Shown: in pieces, positions 26,200 to 34,311 of the stretch
Position numbering within the stretch: position 1 is the stretch's first letter
Layout: each line of letters begins with the position of its first letter
Assembly (NCBI GenBank): GCA_014239435.1
Contig: JAAZYX010000026.1
Span: 1 to 64,000, forward strand
Source: Fidelibacterota bacterium
Lineage (GTDB): Bacteria > Fidelibacterota > Marinisomatia > Marinisomatales > TCS55
DNA length: 64,000 bases
Direction of reading: 5' to 3'
Notes under the pieces: model-generated
The model's input: the letters and a program-made list of their open reading frames with translations, nothing else
Databases searched by the model: none
Told to the model about the DNA's origin: nothing
Program-made: the position numbers and the translations under genes

Positions 26200-27480
26200 T
26201 CAGACCGGATATGTATCCGCCATCCGTTTTCCTTCCTCCACATCAACTTTGGTGAGCAAAACAAATCCGATGATAAACAGGATTAAAACACCCAAAATTC
26301 CGAGCCGCGGATTATCGGTAAGTGCCGTAATTCCTCCCATAAGGACCGGCCCGAGGACGGCGGCGAATTTGCCGAACATATTGTAAAACCCAAAAAATTG
26401 GGCAGCTTTTTTCTTTGGGATGAGCCGCGTGTACAAACTCCTGCTGAGCGCCTGAATGCCTCCCTGAAAAAGTCCAATGGCAATCGCCAAAACGTAAAAA
26501 TGCCATTCTTCCTGCATAAGCGCGCCGCCAATCGTAATCAATGCATACGCTGCAATTGAAGTCTGTATCGCTGTTTTAGCGCCAATTTTACCCGCAAGCC
26601 ACCCGTAGACGAGTGCGGATGGAAACGCGACAAACTGTACAATCAGCAACGCAGTAATGAGCGATTCGCTCTGAAATCCTATCCCCATACCGTAATCCAC
26701 CGCCATTTTGACAATGGTGTCCACGCCGTCAATGTAAAACCAGTACGCAACCAGAAACAATCCCACCACTCTTAAATGGTGGATATGCTTCAGCGTTTCC
26801 TTCAGTTGCATCCAGCCGAGAGTTACGGCTTTTCTTAACGGTACCGATGCGTGAACTTGGGGTTCTTTAACATTCAGAAATAATGGAATGGAAAACAGTG
26901 CCCACCAAATTCCAACCGTCACAAAGGATATTTTTATCGCCTCTGCACTGTCAGCGATTCCGAAAAGCTCAGGTTTAAGAAACATCGCAACATTCACCGC
27001 AAACAGCAATCCGCCGCCGATATATCCCATTCCGTAGCCGAGAGACGATACTCTATCCACATTCTCATCCGTTGTAATAGACGGAAGCAAAGAATCGTAA
27101 AAAATATTTCCACCGGCGAAACCGAGCGATCCTCCTACAAAAAATACGGCAGCCAATTGCCAATGTCCCAAATCGATCAGATACAATCCGGAAGTCATGA
27201 AAACACCAACACAGACAAAGAAGAGCAGAAATCTCTTTTTAGCAGTTCCCCTGTCTGCGATGGATCCAAGAAACGGTGCCAAAACCGCAATCATGATAGA
27301 GGCAATTGAATTTGCCAGCCCAAGATAAAAGGTACTCATGGACGGCTCGGTTGGATCCGCCCAGAATTCTTTAAAAAACAGCGGGAAAAATCCTGCGAGT
27401 ACCGTCGTTGCAAATGCGCTGTTCGCCCAGTCATAAAATGCCCAGCTGAAAATACTCTTTTTGGATTGAGGAAGGTTCAT
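26200..27480 (-). CDS. MFS transporter of the UMF1 (Atg22-like) family
   Basis: About 426 residues and 12 membrane helices. The N-terminal KKSIFSWAFYDWANSAFATT and GNIFYDSLLPSI are the hallmarks of the UMF1/Atg22-like branch of the major facilitator superfamily; SIADRGTAKKR matches the conserved loop 2-3. Atg22 in yeast exports amino acids from vacuoles, but bacterial substrates are unknown. An in-frame ATG at 27525 lies inside the upstream gene; ATG 27480 is chosen because the family N-terminus starts there and it leaves a 13-base gap. Confidence 0.88.
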   Translation of the reverse strand: MNLPQSKKSIFSWAFYDWANSAFATTVLAGFFPLFFKEFWADPTEPSMSTFYLGLANSIASIMIAVLAPFLGSIADRGTAKKRFLLFFVCVGVFMTSGLYLIDLGHWQLAAVFFVGGSLGFAGGNIFYDSLLPSITTDENVDRVSSLGYGMGYIGGGLLFAVNVAMFLKPELFGIADSAEAIKISFVTVGIWWALFSIPLFLNVKEPQVHASVPLRKAVTLGWMQLKETLKHIHHLRVVGLFLVAYWFYIDGVDTIVKMAVDYGMGIGFQSESLITALLIVQFVAFPSALVYGWLAGKIGAKTAIQTSIAAYALITIGGALMQEEWHFYVLAIAIGLFQGGIQALSRSLYTRLIPKKKAAQFFGFYNMFGKFAAVLGPVLMGGITALTDNPRLGILGVLILFIIGFVLLTKVDVEEGKRMADTYPV

Positions 27481-27493
27481 TTGGCTCTTAAAT

Positions 27494-28642
27494 CTACCAC
27501 ATCTGCGTATAGGTTGTAATGCCAACCCTCAGAGCGGTCGTATTAAATGCGTTTCGTACAAGCAGCGGCATGGGAAATATCAGACCGGCTTCCATTTCAA
27601 AGGGGATCGGGCCAATTTTATGTATGGGATCCACATTTTGATAGCGTACAGTCAGGAATTGCCGAATCCTCGCTCGCTTTGTACTGTGGATTGTACTTCC
27701 CTTGACCTGCCGGTATTCCATCCAGTTATCCCAAGTTGAGCTGTTGGACTTGAAAAAATCGCGCCCCGAGAATGTCCAATCCATTCCCGCTTCCACAATC
27801 AATTTTTCCTTTAGCACTTCATACCGCCCGGAAAAATTCCCCGAAAATGTATTGCCGTGCCTGTAGAGATGTTTGGATCCAATCAAGGCAGACAAACTGT
27901 CAGGATTTGACTCATCAAATCCGATGAACGACAGCGGCGAATTCACTTGTTCCTGAGAAAAAGATCCATAATGCACATTCCATCGAAGTGTGGACATTCT
28001 TCCAAAGATTTTCCGATAAAATTCACCACCCAATGAAATTTTATATTCCACAAGTCCATGACCGATGGGAAGTTCATAAAATTGAAGCGGAATGCCGCTT
28101 GTATCCATCGATCCTGATTGGTACGGTCCCAAGCGTTCCGCCGTCGGAAGAGTTACCGACACGCCTCCGTAAACCGAAACAGCGCCTTTCCCGGACCATG
28201 TTGGTGTGCCGTACAGCAAATAACGTAATCCTAGGGACACATCGCCCAATCCAAAATTCGACCGCGATCCTGGATGAAATCTGCTGATAATAGAATCCGG
28301 AGATATCCCTGAAGTATCCAATGGGCTGATAGAAAAGCTCTTTTTTTCCTCTAGACTGCCAAAATACGGAATCGTAATGGAAAGGTTCATTTTGTCTGAT
28401 AATCCGTAATCAATGTGCGTTGTGGTTCTACTGCCGCTTCTAGATCGCATTTCATGAATAGTCCAAACTTGACTGTTCCACAAAGACTGCATTCCGTTGA
28501 TGCCTTCTTCGCCGTCCGGACCTTTCCAGTCACCGCTGAAAAAATCGTTATTCACTCTAATCCGCCACGCATTTTGAGGGACTGACACATGGGTCTGACC
28601 AAACAATATAGATAGGGAACAAAGGATCAGACCAACTCTCAT
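27494..28642 (-). CDS. Predicted outer-membrane beta-barrel protein
   Basis: A 382-residue protein with a signal peptide (GLILCSLSILFGQ) and alternating aromatic/hydrophobic strands throughout, such as MNLSITIPYFG, LGDVSLGLRYLLYG and GAVSVYGGVSVTLP. It ends with a C-terminal aromatic residue (YTQMW), as outer-membrane barrels do. The organisation resembles the MetA/phenol-pathway-like barrel group, but no substrate can be named. It overlaps the NamZ gene upstream by 4 bases (ATGA), so it may be the outer-membrane partner of the muropeptide module. Confidence 0.7.
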   Translation of the reverse strand: MRVGLILCSLSILFGQTHVSVPQNAWRIRVNNDFFSGDWKGPDGEEGINGMQSLWNSQVWTIHEMRSRSGSRTTTHIDYGLSDKMNLSITIPYFGSLEEKKSFSISPLDTSGISPDSIISRFHPGSRSNFGLGDVSLGLRYLLYGTPTWSGKGAVSVYGGVSVTLPTAERLGPYQSGSMDTSGIPLQFYELPIGHGLVEYKISLGGEFYRKIFGRMSTLRWNVHYGSFSQEQVNSPLSFIGFDESNPDSLSALIGSKHLYRHGNTFSGNFSGRYEVLKEKLIVEAGMDWTFSGRDFFKSNSSTWDNWMEYRQVKGSTIHSTKRARIRQFLTVRYQNVDPIHKIGPIPFEMEAGLIFPMPLLVRNAFNTTALRVGITTYTQMW

Positions 28643-29922
28643 TCGTAAAGTAAAAACCTTTCTCTAAACTGATTAAAACGGAAAACATCATGATTCCATT
28701 GGGGCGGCAAATACTCGGGCGGTTTTTCCTGTGCCGTAAATGTCCTCAGTAAACTTGTGCCAAATAATTTGTCAATATACCCGTCTCCCGTCCATTGAAA
28801 TTCTCTGGGATATAATCGGCTGGTCAGAATAATGAGTGTCGTTGCCGTCCGTAGCGGATCGAACTTATTTCGGTCGGTGATAGCAATATCCACTCCGCTG
28901 CAAAAAGTGCCTCCGTGCCGGGGAATGATCTTTTTCCCTTCACCATCATCCGGCTTATAGCGGACCGAGCTCACCTGTATTCCCGGCAAATTCTGCGCGT
29001 TCATTTTATCCTTTAAATGTCGGCCGGAAAGCCACGGTGCACCAAATCTGAAATACGATTTATCGGTGCCAAATCCGATATTCAAATTGGTTCCGCGGAC
29101 CAACGTGGCGCCGACAAATCCAAGCACCGTTTCAAGCGAATCCAACGTAGGCTGAGGTGGAATCCATGGCAAACTCGTTTCGTCAAACCACATATTCCGG
29201 TTCCAATTCCTGAGAGGAATGATTACCAGTTTGACACGTGCGAGGTCTTTTACCCAGCCCATTTCATTTATCATCAGGACAAATTCACCAATCGTAAGAC
29301 CATGCCGAATCGGAACAAGATGATAGCTTTCAAACGACTGGTATGCCGTTCGAACAACAGGCCCATCAACACGATCGCCGCGAATTGGATTGGGTCTGTC
29401 CAACAGTAAAATCGGGGTATTAAAATCGCTACAGGATTCCATCACTTTTGAGATGGTCGTGATATAGGTCGTGTACCGAACGCCGGTTCCTTGCAAATCA
29501 ATCAAAACAATATCCACATCATCCAGCACCCAGCGAGGCGGTTTGATATACCGTCCCCAAAGATCCACGATGCGCGCGCCCGTAACCGGATCGAAGGAAT
29601 TGTCGCCCACCATTTTGAGACGATCATCATCGGAACCCAACAGACCATGTTCCGGCAGTAAAATATATTTGATGTCAATGTCCTCTCTATCCTTCAAGAT
29701 TTCAAGAATGTGCCGGCCGTTTCGGTCAACACTCGCACGATTGCAAAGCACTGCAATACTACGTCCTTTTAGCGGACGATAATCCATTTGCGCCAAAATG
29801 TCCAATCCGGAATACACGCGATCCGTAAAGGATAGATCGGGAATTTTCAGCACACGGGAATATTCAAATTCCTGTGCATGCATGCACGCCGCTGTCGCAA
29901 AAACTAGGATCAGCCTACGCAT
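28639..29922 (-). CDS. namZ: Exo-beta-N-acetylmuramidase NamZ (DUF1343)
   Basis: A 427-residue exported enzyme (signal peptide ending ACMHAQ). The family blocks are all visible: VLCNRASVDRNG, LLPEHGLLG, DIVLIDLQGTGVRYTTYITT, LLLDRPNPIRGDRVDGP and VPIRHGLTIGE. DUF1343 proteins characterised as NamZ release terminal N-acetylmuramic acid from peptidoglycan fragments. It overlaps the SSS symporter gene upstream by 8 bases and the barrel-protein gene downstream by 4. The grouping suggests cell-wall turnover and uptake of the released sugar (inference). Confidence 0.9.
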   Translation of the reverse strand: MRRLILVFATAACMHAQEFEYSRVLKIPDLSFTDRVYSGLDILAQMDYRPLKGRSIAVLCNRASVDRNGRHILEILKDREDIDIKYILLPEHGLLGSDDDRLKMVGDNSFDPVTGARIVDLWGRYIKPPRWVLDDVDIVLIDLQGTGVRYTTYITTISKVMESCSDFNTPILLLDRPNPIRGDRVDGPVVRTAYQSFESYHLVPIRHGLTIGEFVLMINEMGWVKDLARVKLVIIPLRNWNRNMWFDETSLPWIPPQPTLDSLETVLGFVGATLVRGTNLNIGFGTDKSYFRFGAPWLSGRHLKDKMNAQNLPGIQVSSVRYKPDDGEGKKIIPRHGGTFCSGVDIAITDRNKFDPLRTATTLIILTSRLYPREFQWTGDGYIDKLFGTSLLRTFTAQEKPPEYLPPQWNHDVFRFNQFRERFLLYE

Positions 29923-31330
29923 CGTGATTTTTGGTGAGATTCATTTTTTCGATGATGAAATGCGAAAGGAAAGCTAATACAAGATTGGTGATGACCGCAA
30001 AACCGATAAACCATGTCCATCCGATGCCGGTTGTTTTCAAATACAATACAATGCCAAGGCTTCCAACGAGCCCAATGATTGGACTCAAATAATGGAAGTT
30101 AGTCTTACATCTTGATAAGAGGAAAAGCCCGAGCAATCCTCCGTACGTAAACGACGCAACCTGAAGTCCGAGTTCAACCAAAGCTGTGTCGCTTTCATCA
30201 AAGAGAACGGCCATACCCACCAACACTGCTGCCCATCCGAGGCTCACTTGTTTCGCGAGGGTAAGGCTTTTGTTTTTGAGCCAATCATTCATGGTGGATG
30301 AAGCAAGCGCATTGATGGACGAGCTAAGCGTTGACATTGCTGCTGACAGCACGCCGGCAAGCAAAATACCTTTTAATCCAACCGGCAAATGGGTTGTAAT
30401 AAAATATGCGAATTCGCGGTCTTTTTTCAGTTCCATTCCTTCCAAATATTGAAACAGCATCGAGCCGACCAGCAGAAACAGCGAAAATTGAAAAAACACA
30501 AACAGACCGCTGCCGATCATGGCTTTTCTTGCATCCCGAAGCGACCGACACCCGAGCACCCGCTGGACCATCATATAGTCCGATCCGTGAGATGCGAATG
30601 ACAACAACGTTCCTCCTATGAATGCGCTCGGGAAAGCCCACGCGTTCATCATTGGATTACCCTCTCCCCATCGCAAAATAGTCATTTTTCCGGAAGACGC
30701 TAAATCAGAAATCATCCTGCCGAATCCTATATCCATGGTATTTAAAATGAAAACGATGGAAATCACGGCGCCGGATAAATAGAGAAAAAATTGAAAAGTG
30801 TCCAGCCAAACAATCGTTCGAATCCCTCCCAACAATGTGTACGAAAGCGTTACAAGTCCGATGATCAATACTGCGGTTGGAATGGACCATCCTGTTATGG
30901 CCTGCACAATGACAGCGGTTGCCAAAAACCGTACACCGTCCGCAAGCACCCGCGTAAACAGAAAGACTCCCGATGCTGTTTTCTGCATCCCGGATCCAAA
31001 TCGGTCTCCGATGATTTCATAAATGGATTGCACACCTTTTTCAAAAAACGACGGAAGCAGAATGAAGCTGACTAGAATTCTGCCAAGAATGAATCCAAAT
31101 GCCAATTGCAGAAAGAACCAATTATCGTGGTAGGCAAGTCCGGGAATGCTGACAAAAGTCAATACGGAAGTTTCAGTAGCAACAATCGATCCCATCGCCA
31201 CGATCCACGGAATTGTCTTACCCGCAAGAAAATAATCCTCGGTCGTTTTGTTCAGTCTGCTCTGCCACAGACCAAATCCCGCCATTGCTGCCAGGAACGA
31301 AATGATAATTGCTGTATCTATGAGATGAAT
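29915..31330 (-). CDS. Sodium:solute symporter (SSS family), probable AUU start
   Basis: A ~471-residue, 12-13-helix sodium-coupled transporter. TEDYFLAGKTIPWIVAMGSIVATE, the TLLGGIRTIVWLDTFQF loop (SSS signature region) and SLTLAKQVSLGWA fit the SSS family. The first ATG (31285) falls inside membrane helix 1; the frame stays open upstream to 31357, encoding DTAIIISFLAAMAGFGLW, a complete first helix. No ATG, GTG or TTG exists there, but ATT at 31330 stands 6 bases after GAGGAG. Coupled to namZ, so N-acetylmuramic acid or a muropeptide sugar is a plausible substrate (inference). Confidence 0.88.
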   Translation of the reverse strand: MHLIDTAIIISFLAAMAGFGLWQSRLNKTTEDYFLAGKTIPWIVAMGSIVATETSVLTFVSIPGLAYHDNWFFLQLAFGFILGRILVSFILLPSFFEKGVQSIYEIIGDRFGSGMQKTASGVFLFTRVLADGVRFLATAVIVQAITGWSIPTAVLIIGLVTLSYTLLGGIRTIVWLDTFQFFLYLSGAVISIVFILNTMDIGFGRMISDLASSGKMTILRWGEGNPMMNAWAFPSAFIGGTLLSFASHGSDYMMVQRVLGCRSLRDARKAMIGSGLFVFFQFSLFLLVGSMLFQYLEGMELKKDREFAYFITTHLPVGLKGILLAGVLSAAMSTLSSSINALASSTMNDWLKNKSLTLAKQVSLGWAAVLVGMAVLFDESDTALVELGLQVASFTYGGLLGLFLLSRCKTNFHYLSPIIGLVGSLGIVLYLKTTGIGWTWFIGFAVITNLVLAFLSHFIIEKMNLTKNHDA

Positions 31331-31342
31331 GTGCGACTCCTC
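31328..31342 (-). promoter_or_regulatory. Shine-Dalgarno deciding an AUU start
   Basis: GAGGAG (31342-31337) is followed after the 6-base spacer TCGCAC by ATT (31330-31328), in frame with the SSS symporter. An in-frame TAA at 31360-31358 limits upstream extension. This is the only good ribosome-binding site near the start and it is far too distant from the ATG at 31285. Confidence 0.55.
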
Positions 31343-31444
31343 TTTCCGCTGCTTAATTTACACAACCTACTGTGAGGTGCCGACCTTTTTCCCGGGTTAA
31401 CTCTTGCAGAATTCCGTATTTAGAGGCAGTTTTCTATTCCTCTC

Positions 31445-33001
31445 ATGTCATCTGATTCAACCAGTAACACTTCAGGCGGTTTCGCCAAGACTACAGATTA
31501 TAAATGGCTTGGCGTCGGTATTGCCGTTTTTGCTCTTCTGGCTCTCATGCCGACTCCCGAATCAATGATCGTAAAAGCTCGAGAACTTTATGGCGGTGAA
31601 TTAAACCCGGACATGATTGCTCAAAAGGCGCAAAATATGAAAATCATTATTGCGCTTCTCGGCACCTGCACAGTCTTTTTCGCAACGGAAGCCATTCCGA
31701 TGCCGGCGGTTGCGCTATTGATTGGGCTTGTTCAACTCTTTTTCGGCATCACGGATCCATCCCGAATTGTAGGCACGTACGCGCACGACGCAGTCTGGTT
31801 TATCGCAGGATCGCTCGCATTGGGTTCAACACTTGTAAAATATGGATTGGATAAGCGCATCGGAATGCTGGTAGTAAAACTTTCCGGAACCAAAACACGG
31901 AACATTGTTCTAGGACTTTTGCTCGGGACTGCCATTCCATCCGCCTTCATTAATGAAGCATCCATCGCACCGATGTATGTTCCTATCGCACTTGCGCTCT
32001 ACACGCTAACAAATAAGACCATTCCCGCGCCGCGATTGGGTAAACTGTTGATGATGTCCATCGCCATTGGCTGCATGATCGGCGCACCAATGAGCCCGAC
32101 CGGCGGAGCGCGCAATGCCATCATGATCGGATTTCTCGAGGATTTCGTCAGTCCAAATGTCACTTTTTTTGAATGGATGAGAATGGGCGTTTTTTATACC
32201 GCCTGTATGTCAGTGATTATGGCATTTTTACTGCCGTTAATTTTCAAACCCGAAGTAAAAGATTTATCAGAGGCTGTTGAAGTCTTGAAAAAAGATCTCG
32301 AAAAACACGGCAAAATGACGCGGGACCAATGGCTGGTCGGTGGCATAATGATGCTGATGATCTTTATGTGGATTACCGATAAATCGGTTACCGCTTCCAT
32401 TCTCGGATTTCCGCTTGGACTTGGCGGTGTCGCCATGACAGGTGTTGTTCTGTTTATGCTGCTCGGGCTCACATCCTGGAAGGATTACGAGGAAAATGTC
32501 AGTTGGGGCGTCATCATTTTATATGCAGGCGCCATTAGTCTTGGTGCTGTGTTTATGACTACCGGCGCGGCAAAATGGTTGGCGGATGGACTCATTGATA
32601 TTATGGCGAATTTTGGAATCAGCTCGGGATTACCGCTGATTATTGTTGTCATTCTAATCGGCGCACTTCTCACAAACTTGATGAGCGCCGGCGCGACCGT
32701 TGCTGTGATCGGTCCTGTTGTGCTCGAAATGGCGCAGAGTTCCGGAACCAATCCAATCTTAGTCGGCGTTGGTCTTGCAATCTCTACTTCACTTGCGTAT
32801 TGGCTTGTGATCGGCACGCCGGCAAGTTCCATTGTGTATGCCAGCGGACAGCTGCAAGCAAAAGACTTTATTCGGATGGCAGTCTTTGCCTGGCCGATGG
32901 CAATTGTTGTGATGGTTGCAATGGTGATTTTCTGGTGGGCGGGCGTCCTGCCGTATGAATATGGAATTGACGCGGCGCGTATGCCGGTTACAGGAGGATA
33001 A
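31445..33001 (+). CDS. Sodium-dependent dicarboxylate/anion transporter (SLC13/DASS family)
   Basis: A 518-residue membrane protein with about 11-12 helices. The first reentrant region holds FATEAIPMPAVALLIGL and LALGSTLVKYGLDKRIG; FINEASIAPMYVPIALAL and the repeat-related LMSAGATVAVIGPVVLEM mark the two SNT/Asn-type sodium and substrate motifs, with NEA and NLMSAGAT in place of the usual SNT. Members import succinate, malate, fumarate or sulfate with sodium. It starts a three-gene plus-strand run with two small membrane-protein genes. Confidence 0.9.
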   Translation: MSSDSTSNTSGGFAKTTDYKWLGVGIAVFALLALMPTPESMIVKARELYGGELNPDMIAQKAQNMKIIIALLGTCTVFFATEAIPMPAVALLIGLVQLFFGITDPSRIVGTYAHDAVWFIAGSLALGSTLVKYGLDKRIGMLVVKLSGTKTRNIVLGLLLGTAIPSAFINEASIAPMYVPIALALYTLTNKTIPAPRLGKLLMMSIAIGCMIGAPMSPTGGARNAIMIGFLEDFVSPNVTFFEWMRMGVFYTACMSVIMAFLLPLIFKPEVKDLSEAVEVLKKDLEKHGKMTRDQWLVGGIMMLMIFMWITDKSVTASILGFPLGLGGVAMTGVVLFMLLGLTSWKDYEENVSWGVIILYAGAISLGAVFMTTGAAKWLADGLIDIMANFGISSGLPLIIVVILIGALLTNLMSAGATVAVIGPVVLEMAQSSGTNPILVGVGLAISTSLAYWLVIGTPASSIVYASGQLQAKDFIRMAVFAWPMAIVVMVAMVIFWWAGVLPYEYGIDAARMPVTGG

Positions 33002-33004
33002 CAC

Positions 33005-33331
33005 ATGGATCCATTAATCATTATCGTAATCGTTATCGTTCTCCTTGTTTCCTTTCTCGTAAGCAATACAGAACAAACAAAAGTTGTTGAAGAAGAAAAG
33101 GAATCGCTTCAAGCTGAAAAAAAAGGCTGGGAAGACGAAGAAATAATAGAATTGGGAGAAATTGATTCCCGGAAAAAATCTATGCTTGAAATGATTGAAA
33201 CTGCATTTCCTGATGACTCGGAAAATTCAAGGACGCTGAAGGTTTTAATCCAAGATTGGGCGAAAATGAAAGAAAAAATATTCAACGATAGACGCTCTTG
33301 GGTAAGAAAACCGGAACAAGATCAAGATTAG
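33005..33331 (+). CDS. Small membrane-anchored coiled-coil protein
   Basis: A 108-residue protein: one N-terminal helix (LIIIVIVIVLLVSFLVS) and a charged, Glu/Lys-rich helical cytoplasmic tail (EEEKESLQAEKKGWEDEE...). It begins 3 bases after the SLC13 transporter stop and is presumably co-transcribed with it. It may be an accessory subunit of the transporter, which is guesswork. No family recognised. Confidence 0.65.
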   Translation: MDPLIIIVIVIVLLVSFLVSNTEQTKVVEEEKESLQAEKKGWEDEEIIELGEIDSRKKSMLEMIETAFPDDSENSRTLKVLIQDWAKMKEKIFNDRRSWVRKPEQDQD

Positions 33332-33433
33332 GAATTTGGTTTAGGATTGACCATCACCGCCGGTTGACGGATACAATCAACATGTAAGGAAAATAAATAA
33401 CAAATGAGCATAATTTAATTTTTATATTTAGCT

Positions 33434-33700
33434 ATGTCCTTTAGCGAACAATCTAAAATTCTTATTGGAACAGGGGTGTTGCTGCTTATTCCACTCATTG
33501 CCATGCAATTTACCGATGACGTGTATTGGACCCTATCCGACTTCATAATAGCGGCCATTCTACTAATCTCTGTAGCACTTATTGCCAAATATGCACAAAA
33601 GAAAATCGCTAATTCCAAATCCCGATATTGCGTGTACGTATTACTTCTAATTGCCTTTTTACTCCTCTGGGCTGAATTGGCTGTTGGAATATTTGATTGA
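33434..33700 (+). CDS. Small membrane protein, three to four helices
   Basis: An 88-residue protein whose pattern QSKILIGTGVLLLIPLIAMQFTD, then WTLSDFIIAAILLI and a final LLLIAFLLLWAELAVGIF, resembles a small uncharacterised integral membrane family common in Bacteroidetes and Proteobacteria (recollection). It is 100 bases downstream of the previous gene and may have its own promoter. Function unknown. Confidence 0.75.
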   Translation: MSFSEQSKILIGTGVLLLIPLIAMQFTDDVYWTLSDFIIAAILLISVALIAKYAQKKIANSKSRYCVYVLLLIAFLLLWAELAVGIFD

Positions 33701-33859
33701 CTATTAATGAATCCTAATAGTGGGTTAACGCATTATTTGCCAATTGCCTAAACTTCATTAAAAAAACGAATGGGTCTTACTGAGAATTCTACATATTTTA
33801 TTCCATCACCGGAATATCGGACTTTTAGTGTAAAAATTATTAAATAAGGATATTGAACT

Positions 33860-34267
33860 ATGCTGACAGGAAAATGCTATTGCGGGAAAATCAAGTACGA
33901 GATTTCAAGCGAACCCATTTCGGTTGTGCACTGCCATTGCGGCAATTGCAAACGATCGGTCGGCGGACCTTTTACCACATGGGTAGTTGTTACAGAATCT
34001 TCTTTTGCGGTTACTTCAGGGGAATTGAAAACACATTTGACCGAAGGCAGAGTTCACCGAGGGTTTTGCGATAACTGTGGTTCGTCCATCACCTACAATC
34101 CCCTGAAATCAGACACAATTGATATCACCGCCGGTACGCTGGACGATCCCGATTCCGTATCACCCAAAAAGCATATCTGGGACCGGAAACGGATAAAGTG
34201 GATTACGATGGATGACGATCTTCCGCATTTCTCCGAATGGAGCCAGAATGCGGAGCCGATCGAATAA
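33860..34267 (+). CDS. GFA-family zinc protein (CENP-V/GFA domain)
   Basis: A 135-residue, all-beta zinc protein. Seven cysteines in family positions are visible: CYCGKIKYEI near the N-terminus, HCHCGNCKRSVG, and GFCDNCGSSITYN. The family is named after glutathione-dependent formaldehyde-activating enzyme, though most members have no proven activity. An AAGGAT Shine-Dalgarno precedes the ATG. It stands alone, converging with the DEAD-box helicase gene. Confidence 0.92.
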   Translation: MLTGKCYCGKIKYEISSEPISVVHCHCGNCKRSVGGPFTTWVVVTESSFAVTSGELKTHLTEGRVHRGFCDNCGSSITYNPLKSDTIDITAGTLDDPDSVSPKKHIWDRKRIKWITMDDDLPHFSEWSQNAEPIE

Positions 34268-34311
34268 AACTTTTCAACTGTTTGAATCAGAAGAGTAAAT
34301 GCTTATAAAAA

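Noticed and set aside
26037-26264. 75-codon minus-strand frame over the structured element
   Set aside because: It crosses the 3' end of the MFS transporter gene and the hairpin element, with no signal or family pattern.
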